A DNA stretch of 64,000 bases, from assembly GCF_000003815.2 (NCBI RefSeq), contig NC_049982.1, forward strand, positions 10,666,175 through 10,730,174. The letters run 5' to 3'. Below the pieces are notes generated by a model that was given only the letters and a program-made list of their open reading frames with translations, made no database searches and was not told the origin of the DNA. The translations under genes and the position numbers were made by a program. This document shows positions 25,567 to 37,600 of this stretch, one piece after another (position 1 is the first letter of the stretch; each line of letters begins with the position of its first letter). This DNA is from Branchiostoma floridae. Its lineage: Eukaryota > Chordata > Leptocardii > Amphioxiformes > Branchiostomatidae.

Positions 25567-28500
25567 GGCCGCCAAGACCGCTCCCTATGCTTAAGTATAG
25601 GACTTAGTGCGGTCTAAAGCCCGCTCGACCCCCCCCCCCTTTTCCGCCCTAAAAAAGACTAACCCCCAATCCAAATCACTCAGAACGGTAGAATGTGGTC
25701 TGGCAAGCATCTTGTAGAAGAAAAAGTCAACCAGAATATTAAATTTGTTGAGATAATGAGACCAATTAGCGGCCCCTCAGATAGTCCTTGTACAGGGCCG
25801 ACACCTGTGCTAGGCGCCGAAGTGCAAAGTTGGCCATATCTCAGGAACCATTTGGATTTCTGTTCTAAAACTTGGTACGGTTTTATATCTTGACTAGTTT
25901 TATTGTATGAATAAAAAGAAATCCAAGGTCAAGTTGGTTCAAGGTCTCAGAACACAGTATTTATACGCGACCCCCGTCCCCAAAAGTAGTTCGGGTTAAA
26001 ATAGTGCACCGCAGTACTTGCAAAGGCCGTAGTTATTCTTCCGTGTACAACAGCGAGGTGGAAACTGTGGTGAATGGTAGAGGAATATATCGTTGTTGAT
26101 ACGGTATAAGTTGGATTACGTTGCTCCTTCGGCCAGCGGGAATTTGCGCCTTGATACTGTTACCGGCACTTCCTGTTCGTCGCCTGCAGTTCCATGACCT
26201 CCGCTGGGGGTCAAATCAAAGTGTCTTTTATAGAAAAACGAGCAGGCAAATCTATGCTCATTTTCAGATATGTTGTAGGTCGTACCCTCGACTTCAACAT
26301 ACTAAATTCTTGTAAATTGTATCTGCACCTTTCTATAGGTTTTGAGTCGTCGAACCACCTCACTTTGGGGTCCTTAACCATGTAAATCCCCATAGGCGAA
26401 AAACTGTGTTCTGAGACCTTGAATCACAGCGTTAATTCCCCAGGGACGGGTAATAACATTGAATTCGACTGATATGTTAGGAATTGACCTCGGCTGACTT
26501 GAACTGTAACGTTTTTGTTACCGTCAGAACCGCCGTTACCATGGCAACGGCCGCCAAGACCGCTCCCTATGCTTAAGTATAGGACTTAGTGCGGTCTAAA
26601 GCCCGCTCGACCCCCCCCCCCCCTTTTCCGCCCTAAAAAAGACTAACCCCCAATCCAAATCACTCAGAACGGTAGAATGTGGTCTGGCAAGCATCTTGTA
26701 GAAGAAAAAGTCAACCAGAATATTAAATTTGTTGAGATAATGAGACCAATTAGCGGCCCCTCAGATAGTCCTTGTACAGGGCCGACACCTGTGCTAGGCG
26801 CCGAAGTGCAAAGTTGGCCATATCTCAGGAACCATTTGGATTTCTGTTCTAAAACTTGGTACGGTTTTATATCTTGACTAGTTTTATTGTATGAATAAAA
26901 AGAAATCCAAGGTCAAGTTGGTTCAAGGTCTCAGAACACAGTATTTATACGCGACCCCCGTCCCCAAAAGTAGTTCGGGTTAAAATAGTGCACCGCAGTA
27001 CTTGCAAAGGCCGTAGTTATTCTTCCGTGTACAACAGCGAGGTGGAAACTGTGGTGAATGGTAGAGGAATATATCGTTGTTGATACGGTATAAGTTGGAT
27101 TACGTTGCTCCTTCGGCCAGCGGGAATTTGCGCCTTGATACTGTTACCGGCACTTCCTGTTCGTCGCCTGCAGTTCCATGACCTCCGCTGGGGGTCAAAT
27201 CAAAGTGTCTTTTATAGAAAAACGAGCAGGCAAATCTATGCTCATTTTCAGATATGTTGTAGGTCGTACCCTCGACTTCAACATACTAAATTCTTGTAAA
27301 TTGTATCTGCACCTTTCTATAGGTTTTGAGTCGTCGAACCACCTCACTTTGGGGTCCTTAACCATGTAAATCCCCATAGGCGAAAAACTGTGTTCTGAGA
27401 CCTTGAATCACAGCGTTAATTCCCCAGGGACGGGTAATAACATTGAATTCGACTGATATGTTAGGAATTGACCTCGGCTGACTTGAACTGTAACGTTTTT
27501 GTTACCGTCAGAACCGCCGTTACCATGGCAACGGCCGCCAAGACCGCTCCCTATGCTTAAGTATAGGACTTAGTGCGGTCTAAAGCCCGCTCGACCCCCC
27601 CCCCCCTTTTCCGCCCTAAAAAAGACTAACCCCCAATCCAAATCACTCAGAACGGTAGAATGTGGTCTGGCAAGCATCTTGTAGAAAAAAAAGTCAACCA
27701 GAATATTAAATTTGTTGAGATAATGAGACCAATTAGCGGCCCCTCAGATAGTCCTTGTACAGGGCCGACACCTGTGCTAGGCGCCGAAGTGCAAAGTTGG
27801 CCATATCTCAGGAACCATTTGGATTTCTGTTCTAAAACTTGGTACGGTTTTATATCTTGACTAGTTTTATTGTATGAATAAAAAGAAATCCAAGGTCAAG
27901 TTGGTTCAAGGTCTCAGAACACAGTATTTATACGCGACCCCCGTCCCCAAAAGTAGTTCGGGTTAAAATAGTGCACCGCAGTACTTGCAAAGGCCGTAGT
28001 TATTCTTCCGTGTACAACAGCGAGGTGGAAACTGTGGTGAATGGTAGAGGAATATATCGTTGTTGATACGGTATAAGTTGGATTACGTTGCTCCTTCGGC
28101 CAGCGGGAATTTGCGCCTTGATACTGTTACCGGCACTTCCTGTTCGTCGCCTGCAGTTCCATGACCTCCGCTGGGGGTCAAATCAAAGTGTCTTTTATAG
28201 AAAAACGAGCAGGCAAATCTATGCTCATTTTCAGATATGTTGTAGGTCGTACCCTCGACTTCAACATACTAAATTCTTGTAAATTGTATCTGCACCTTTC
28301 TATAGGTTTTGAGTCGTCGAACCACCTCACTTTGGGGTCCTTAACCATGTAAATCCCCATAGGCGAAAAACTGTGTTCTGAGACCTTGAATCACAGCGTT
28401 AATTCCCCAGGGACGGGTAATAACATTGAATTCGACTGATATGTTAGGAATTGACCTCGGCTGACTTGAACTGTAACGTTTTTGTTACCGTCAGAACCGC

Positions 28501-31044
28501 CGTTACCATGGCAACGGCCGCCAAGACCGCTCCCTATGCTTAAGTATAGGACTTAGTGCGGTCTAAAGCCCGCTCGACCCCCCCCCCCTTTTCCGCCCTA
28601 AAAAAGACTAACCCCCAATCCAAATCACTCAGAACGGTAGAATGTGGTCTGGCAAGCATCTTGTAGAAGAAAAAGTCAACCAGAATATTAAATTTGTTGA
28701 GATAATGAGACCAATTAGCGGCCCCTCAGATAGTCCTTGTACAGGGCCGACACCTGTGCTAGGCGCCGAAGTGCAAAGTTGGCCATATCTCAGGAACCAT
28801 TTGGATTTCTGTTCTAAAACTTGGTACGGTTTTATATCTTGACTAGTTTTATTGTATGAATAAAAAGAAATCCAAGGTCAAGTTGGTTGAATCACAGCGT
28901 TAATTCCCCAGGGACGGGTAATAACATTGAATTCGACTGATATGTTAGGAATTGACCTCGGCTGACTTGAACTGTAACGTTTTTGTTACCGTCAGAACCG
29001 CCGTTACCATGGCAACGGCCGCCAAGACCGCTCCCTATGCTTAAGTATAGGACTTAGTGCGGTCTAAAGCCCGCTCGACCCCCCCCCCCTTTTCCGCCCT
29101 AAAAAAGACTAACCCCCAATCCAAATCACTCAGAACGGTAGAATGTGGTCTGGCAAGCATCTTGTAGAAGAAAAAGTCAACCAGAATATTAAATTTGTTG
29201 AGATAATGAGACCAATTAGCGGCCCCTCAGATAGTCCTTGTACAGGGCCGACACCTGTGCTAGGCGCCGAAGTGCAAAGTTGGCCATATCTCAGGAACCA
29301 TTTGGATTTCTGTTCTAAAACTTGGTACGGTTTTATATCTTGACTAGTTTTATTGTATGAATAAAAAGAAATCCAAGGTCAAGTTGGTTCAAGGTCTCAG
29401 AACACAGTATTTATACGCGACCCCCGTCCCCAAAAGTAGTTCGGGTTAAAATAGTGCACCGCAGTACTTGCAAAGGCCGTAGTTATTCTTCCGTGTACAA
29501 CAGCGAGGTGGAAACTGTGGTGAATGGTAGAGGAATATATCGTTGTTGATACGGTATAAGTTGGATTACGTTGCTCCTTCGGCCAGCGGGAATTTGCGCC
29601 TTGATACTGTTACCGGCACTTCCTGTTCGTCGCCTGCAGTTCCATGACCTCCGCTGGGGGTCAAATCAAAGTGTCTTTTATAGAAAAACGAGCAGGCAAA
29701 TCTATGCTCATTTTCAGATATGTTGTAGGTCGTACCCTCGACTTCAACATACTAAATTCTTGTAAATTGTATCTGCACCTTTCTATAGGTTTTGAGTCGT
29801 CGAACCACCTCACTTTGGGGTCCTTAACCATGTAAATCCCCATAGGCGAAAAACTGTGTTCTGAGACCTTGAATCACAGCGTTAATTCCCCAGGGACGGG
29901 TAATAACATTGAATTCGACTGATATGTTAGGAATTGACCTCGGCTGACTTGAACTGTAACGTTTTTGTTACCGTCAGAACCGCTGTTACCATGGCAACGG
30001 CCGCCAAGAAGCTCCCTATGCTTAAGTATAGGACTTAGTGCGGTCTAAAGCCCGCTCGACCCCCCCCCCCCTTTTCCGCCCTAAAAAAGACTAACCCCCA
30101 ATCCAAATCACTCAGAACGGTAGAATGTGGTCTGGCAAGCATCTTGTAGAAGAAAAAGTCAACCAGAATATTAAATTTGTTGAGATAATGAGACCAATTA
30201 GCGGCCCCTCAGATAGTCCTTGTACAGGGCCGACACCTGTGCTAGGCGCCGAAGTGCAAAGTTGGCCATATCTCAGGAACCATTTGGATTTCTGTTCTAA
30301 AACTTGGTACGGTTTTATATCTTGACTAGTTTTATTGTATGAATAAAAAGAAATCCAAGGTCAAGTTGGTTCAAGGTCTCAGAACACAGTATTTATACGC
30401 GACCCCCGTCCCCAAAAGTAGTTCGGGTTAAAATAGTGCACCGCAGTACTTGCAAAGGCCGTAGTTATTCTTCCGTGTACAACAGCGAGGTGGAAACTGT
30501 GGTGAATGGTAGAGGAATATATCGTTGTTGATACGGTATAAGTTGGATTACGTTGCTCCTTCGGCCAGCGGGAATTTGCGCCTTGATACTGTTACCGGCA
30601 CTTCCTGTTCGTCGCCTGCAGTTCCATGACCTCCGCTGGGGGTCAAATCAAAGTGTCTTTTATAGAAAAACGAGCAGGCAAATCTATGCTCATTTTCAGA
30701 TATGTTGTAGGTCGTACCCTCGACTTCAACATACTAAATTCTTGTAAATTGTATCTGCACCTTTCTATAGGTTTTGAGTCGTCGAACCACCTCACTTTGG
30801 GGTCCTTAACCATGTAAATCCCCATAGGCGAAAAACTGTGTTCTGAGACCTTGAATCACAGCGTTAATTCCCCAGGGACGGGTAATAACATTGAATTCGA
30901 CTGATATGTTAGGAATTGACCTCGGCTGACTTGAACTGTAACGTTTTTGTTACCGTCAGAACCGCCGTTACCATGGCAACGGCCGCCAAGACCGCTCCCT
31001 ATGCTTAAGTATAGGACTTAGTGCGGTCTAAAGCCCGCTCGACC

Positions 31045-31656
31045 CTTCGAAGAATAAACTTGCTCTGCAACCAGACCAACTTTATCAATGGTAACGTTAA
31101 GCAGGCAAACGCACTTTCAGCCGAAGTGAAATCCATTTAAAATGCATAACAGCTTGAAACAATAAAACAATCTTTCATTTCTTTTTTAATTTTTCATACA
31201 TACTACTATGGCATAGTTATCATTTTGAAATACTGTTCTGTTTCATACATACGGATAACAATAATATCTGCTTTGCCTCGCTATGATGCGCTCTAAATTG
31301 GGGATCGATCAAAAATAACATATAATAGTGGAACAGTCAAAACTGTCCATGAAATAGTTTTGCTTTATAAGAAAAAATATATATAATGTTGTAACATTAG
31401 ATATTTTCTTATCATTTAATATGAAAGTTTAGATAGATGGACATTTGTAAAAGGAAATTCACATTTCGCCCCCATCCTTTAGATTGTTTCTGGTTGAACC
31501 CCAAACAGGAAGTCCTTGGATCACCAGAAGATTGTTGAGATACCGTGGCGGGCAGATTGGTCTGTGTGGAGGCGTGTGTGTGGAACCGGCATACCTGTCG
31601 TTTTACGGTATTTACGTGACATGTAGGGTTAGAAACGGCAACGAAACTTAGCTGCC
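31045..31656. other. Spacer and probable promoter upstream of TMEM117
   Basis: About 600 bp between the satellite end and the TMEM117 start codon. The first 400 bp are AT-rich without exons; the last 150 bp rise in GC and lead into a CpG-rich first exon. I saw no TATA box close to the start. A divergent TM7SF3 first exon could lie here, but no minus-strand signal peptide is evident. Confidence 0.4.
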
Positions 31657-34600
31657 ATGGCGTCGGGACCGGGGAAAACGCCGCAAGATGTGGACATGAG
31701 GCACTACACGCCGCCGAACACCCCGCTGAAGTCTCCCGGGGAAGGGGAGGGAGGCGGGGCGGGGGGACAGGACGGCGGGGAGGCCGCCGTGTCCTCTGCG
31801 GTAGACGAGGGGGGAGGGGCCGAGACGGACGGAAAGGATCCCGATCGTGATCCCAAGACACCGACAACGCCCCAAGAGCATGGAGATCAAGCCGAAGATG
31901 CCAAAGACGAACCAGATGCCGTAAGTACTGACATATCTTTCAATGTATAGAAAGGTTATACGATGGTATCTGTTACCAAGTCGTTACGGTCTACATATTA
32001 CCGCAAATTATCTAGAGCATTTCCTCAACGATTCACGTGTTCCGCCAAGCTGAAATCCCCCTTTCAGATCACAACAAAACCGTAACATCGGGAAGATTCC
32101 GTGGACCACATTTCTGCGGTTTATTTTTCTTCCCGTTGAATCGATCCGTTTGTACTCCATTCTTTCCATATCATGTATTTGACGTCACGGAATGTTTTGA
32201 TGGTGGCAGCCCGGTGATGGCCATGGCGTTACACAAGGGGACAGGGGCTTGGACGAAAACAAGATTTCTTAACAATCAACAGCATTTAACTTACTATGAA
32301 TATGAAAAGTGTATTTCACTTCCAGCTTTTGTTATTCATATAACGTTATATTTATGAATTTGTATTGACAGTTTCAGCTTTGCCACTGTAAACCATCTTT
32401 TATAATTTGCAAGAAAATTGCTCTTTACTGAGGCGTCAAGGGAGTGATCTGTCAATTCTCAAAAATAGTGGGCTGGCCTGTCTCATTGTAAGAACTAACA
32501 CATAAATCCCACTGTGAAATAATCTAATTATGACAAGTTAAGTGTCAGTAGTTATCAGTCTAAGGTTTTTCCAGTTTCTAAAGCACCATTGTGGAATCTT
32601 TTCACACAATTTGGAGATTTCATGCCACAATGGTGATACCCGGGCAGTTTCTCATCTCCGCTGTCAACCGCAGGTGGAAGAAATGATTAGATATTGGTTT
32701 GTAGGCGGCGGGCTAGTGTCGTTCTGACGTTAAAGTGACGTCCCTCGGCTCTGTTGCCAGGCAACACCGAGCTAACGTCAAGGTGCGGCACATAACCCAC
32801 GTCTGATTATTCTGTGGTAGTGCTCCAGGATATGTCTGACTGCCCAGAAATGATGATTACCAGTGCAGACTATCCACCTATAGAATAAAGATAATGATTT
32901 TACCCATGTACAGAGAGGAAACTTTATCCCTAGAATAAAATCTATATCATTGTGACAAATGAAAGTAGATTGGAATCACTGTCTACAGCATCTTTTGCTT
33001 TGGGACCAGTCATTCATTGATGTAATGTTACTTTTAACTTACACCATGTGATACCATTAAATGAGCAAGTAATAAATCCAGATCGATTCCTAGATGTCCA
33101 GCATCTGTACCTACCATAAAGCATTATGATATGAACAAAGACTACAAAGTAAGAAGTGACATTCAAGCAACAGTTCAAGGTTATGAGTAACTTTTGTCAT
33201 TCTCGATGTTAGACCAAGTTGGCTAGTACTGGCAACGTTCCAGTGACAATTTTTGGAGGCTGGATGGCTGTAGAAGTACTTTCTGGAGCGTCTAATTGGT
33301 ATACGTAGTGACTAAGTAACATACCATGTGATTGTACTTTTTGTGGGTCATATGACTGAGCATGTGCTAGCATGCATGTTTATCGCACTCACATGGCGAT
33401 ACTTGTCCAATATAGAAAAAATAAGTACTACATAGAAAGAACAGAAGTACTACATATAATATTCAAATCTACTGTCTGGAAACTGCCGTGCAAGGCCATC
33501 AAATGAAATAAGAAAATTATGCATTTTTTACCTTTGTTTTAGTTTGAAATGTCACAAGTCAATGACCTACAGTAACAGATTGCTTTAAAAATTCAAAAGA
33601 GATAAGATTTACCAAGCAAATCTAATTAAGTGACTCCAAACTTGTGCATGCAAGCTTAGTTCAAAAGTATGCATTTGGAAATTGAAGTCGACAGAAAATT
33701 GAATTAGGTAATTGTCCTGGTACTGTGCAGGCATGCAAACGTACCAGCCACCAGATGTTACCTTACTGTGGTTGGAAAATACTGTATCATTGCTATGAAG
33801 GTCAAGCCATCATCTGCTACATTTCTAATTACAACATGTCTAAGGCTGACATTTTTAGCCAAGTACACCTGGTCATCCCTGCTCTTCTGGATATGTGTGT
33901 TGGGTTGGACACCTGGGGCTTCCCAAGAGACTAGAGCAACCCCTCACAAACATCAAACCTTCATTCTTTGAACAGCTGGTTGCTTACCACTTGTGCTACA
34001 GGGACTCAGATTCAGAAATAACAGTCGAGAGAGGTATGAAAACTGCTGTGTGGCATTTAGACTTATGAACTCAGAGCTTGGCACATTGTCAGTGCCACCA
34101 TACTTTCTTTCCGTCTCTTTTAGAACAGACATAAGAAAAAGGATCTTGTGGCTGATCCAGTGCTATGTGCTAATTAACCTGCAAAATAGTTATCTACATT
34201 TTAAAATATGTAGGCTGAAATCTCATCTACGTACACACTCACTCAGTTGTAAGATGTACCAGGTGGAATCATTATGACTTCGGGGCTTTGAGGTAATACA
34301 CGATACATGTATCATCTTGGCATATCTATACATATACGTGTGGTACGTGCCTCAGATATCCCATGGGAATACAATGATTACAGTGAACTTCGTGATTGAT
34401 AACAATGCTCAGACATGTTGGCAGATGTTTCAGGTATCATTAAATGTTATTGCCAAGGCAATCCAAGGTCTTCCATGTCATCTTTTTTGTTTGTTCTGCA
34501 TGTAATGAACAAGATGAACACTTTAAATGTATTTTCCATATTTTAAAGAATGTCTGACAGTCTGACATCTCTTTTTGGACTGTTATTCCAAGTGTTAATT

Positions 34601-37600
34601 GGAAAAGCACAGTGTTAGCATTGCCAGATAGTGCGACATTGTTGCATATCAGTTGTAAAGCCCAAGCCAATTCTCCAGGATGATTACTACAGAAGTGGGA
34701 CAGGCATCAATAAAAGTATGGATCCACTTCAATTAAGGTCAATCAGTGACATGTCAAATAGATTTCCATCTCCTTATAAGTTAGTGGCTAGGTGATACTA
34801 AACAATTGTCATACCATGCTTTCTTCTGACATACTCTTGTTAGAATGATGTACAATAATGATGATAGATATTTCACTTTTTAGTTGCCACAAATATTCAT
34901 GTGTCAAAGCAGTAATACTAATGCTAGGTCATCCATGTTATTAATTACATGCATGTACAAATGTATGTTCACTGCTGATGTTATGACTTGTAATCTCCCA
35001 GCTCTATGAGAGTCAACATGTATAGTTGGTATAGCCAAGGAGGGTAGCAAAAATGAATTGTCCCTGATACCCTATAATATAATGGTATGACCAGGGAACT
35101 GTTCAGGGGACTGAAAATAAATTGACACATTTTCAGATGAAATCCAGCCATGTTGTCCAGCCTGGTGTCAGCCCTGGTTGCCTCCACCATTCATACAAAA
35201 TGTCATGATTAATGTATGTAATCAGGGGTGTGATGGCCGTGTGTAATGGGTTTTCCATGGCACACCCTGCTGTTGATAGCAGTTGACACTTTGGCCTCAG
35301 AATCAATCCAGAGGCTTGATTGTTGACCTTTGATGCATGGAGAGTCTTTTATGACCGAGGCTGACCCATGCCCCACCTTAACATAAGTGCCTACATGGTT
35401 TCTGGTAAAATATACACTGTCATGTATCCTGCAGGAACACCCAGCTAGTCTAGAACTTAAGTAGAAAACATATGTTGGGTATACTGTAGGTGGTTGGTGT
35501 TGGTTGCTTAAAAGTTTTAGCCTTGTACAACATGTATCTGGCCTTGAACACATAATTCAAGAACACTGTCCATTTTTGACCATTTCAACATACACCAGAA
35601 AGAAGGAAATAAATGAAGTAAGACTGTTAATTTCATGTTTGATTTTCGTGTCAAGTCTTAGAGCATTTAGGCATTTTAGTATAATATTCAATTGAAGCTT
35701 AGCCATCCAAGCAGTCAATTCTTTTGTAAAAGAATATTATTTGCAATTAGACGCATCATGAATGATTCCCAGTTGATTGAATTATCCTAAACGAGGTTAT
35801 GAATAACCATCCATGTCTGGAATTATTTCCGGTCTAAGTTCTAACACAGCAATAACAATGAGAAGGAAATCAATAGCTTTCTATTGCAATTTTGGCAGGT
35901 TTTGAAATATGAGTTTTCTGATCTGTTATTAAGTTTCCATTGCAAAGAAAAATGCTAACACTATTAATAGTCACCCATAAATGTAGGATGTCCAAATAAA
36001 ATGTCATGGCATGAATAATTCTTCTGGAAATGTCATAATTTCTATTGCTGTCATATTTACATTTGGAGCCAAAGTTTGTCATTAGCTCCAGGAAATGCAC
36101 AGAAAAGTTAATTAGAAGGATGTAGGGAACTAATTATGGCGTAATGGCCTGGAGTATTGCATTTTGGCACTGGGCCACTGAAAGTAGGAACCAAGCTGAA
36201 ACTGTCTCCTCCCTCATCAGTCACTGGAAAACTTCTTCATCAAAGGCAAGAAGTGAAACGGTATGGCTGAATTTGCAGATTTGCTATTGCTTAATTGAAT
36301 CTAGTATGAAAGTAGATTTGATATTGCATTTGCCATAAATGCATTTAAGTTCACAGGAATTTACTTCGCGGTAGTGAGAAAATGGAGTTTTTGCGGTGGT
36401 TTTAAGTTTGCAGTAGTGCCATAGACTGCTGTCTGATCATCTCATACTATATTGGAAAAAATACCCTCCAGATTAATTTTGGACTTCAAGATTAATTCCG
36501 GACAAACTAATTAATTATTTAAAAATTTATGAACCAAATATATAAATATTTGCAAGTATGGTATAGATCGTTTTCATGTGACGTCACAGTGGTGTTCGAA
36601 TGTTCGAACGGCCATATTGGATGATAAGCTAGCTGCTACTCGATCTCCACACTTGTGTTGTACATGGTGGACCCGTTCGTGGAAAGAAGTTTTTTTATTG
36701 TTATTTAGAAACAGGCTTGATGTTTGCCGTCACGGTGCTAACTGGAAGGTTCATGAACACAGGATACAGCCTACTTGCCGTTTCTATCTAACAACACTAC
36801 TAGTAGTTACAGTCCATCTCCTTTTCTAAGCTTGATTGAATCACTTCTAGCGGCCCAGTCGATTTTGTGTACATAAAGACATGTGGTCTTCTAGAAAATA
36901 GCACTCTCCTCTTGAGGAAGCTAGTTTAAATTTCATGGAATACGGCGCATTTACATTTCATTATTCCAGTTATTTGCACAATGAGCATATACGTTTCCCA
37001 CCTTAGTGGTTGAACTTTTACCTTAAGCCAAGTCAAGTGAAGATGCAGGTTAACCAGTTAGACAGCATTACAGACAGGGTGTGACACGGGAAGTTACAAA
37101 TTTTGTCTCACAGTTGGGAATATATTTACTGTGTAGATGCTAGGTGAAGAAATGAAGGTTGTCTTCTGTCGCTGTGAACAGGGTTTGAAAAGCTTCATAG
37201 CATGCAAGTTACCACACATGATGCGTAGCTATTATTGTAGAAAACATGTACCAATGTCTCCTCCTGACTAAAACGACCAAACCTTACCCTCAGAGAATTC
37301 TTCTGGTTTTCATAATGGCTATACGCTCGAATGTTTGTCTTGTTCTCCGTTATCGTATTGGGGGGAGAATACAGTAATGTTACGGTGTCAAGGTGATGTA
37401 CAAATTGATGGGGTAAGACATTGTAGTGCAACTTTGTCGCAGTATGGCTAAACATGGTAATTGTCGGGCTAGGAGAGCGATTGTTGCCAGGCTATGGTTA
37501 CTTAAACGTAGTTGAGTCAGACCGTACTTCAGGCATGTAGTAAAGTCAAGTCATTTTGTGAATTACGCGGGAGTTCGCCAGATTACGTCGCGCCTTGTAG

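Larger units (their letters stand above)
24956..31044. repeat. Satellite array of ~983-bp units (six full-type, one short)
   Basis: Direct tandem array. Each full unit is a 486-bp terminal-inverted-repeat element followed by about 500 bp of spacer. Element starts are at 24956, 25938, 26922, 27905, 29388 and 30370. A short unit starting near 28887 is spacer only. The last spacer is cut at 31044 within its C-run. Copies are almost identical: the 982/984/983 spacing is explained by the length of one C homopolymer (11, 13, 12, 11, 11, 12 C). Copy six (near 30009) also lost a base and changed a hairpin arm. Small open frames recur identically in every copy but none has domain features or a plausible start context. 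Each spacer holds an X-box palindrome and a hairpin AGACCGC...GCGGTCT (25575-25615 in copy one). It lies between TM7SF3 and TMEM117. Confidence 0.95.

Noticed and set aside
25139-30825. Identical 60-66-codon open frames repeated in each satellite unit
   Set aside because: They are preserved only because the copies are nearly identical; several overlap on both strands and none shows a domain, signal or codon pattern.
24956-31044. CRISPR-like array
   Set aside because: Repeats are about 1 kb, there are no short unique spacers, and the genome is eukaryotic.
31412-31890. Arg/Pro-rich minus-strand frames opposite TMEM117 exon 1
   Set aside because: Shadow of a GC-rich exon; no splice or family support.
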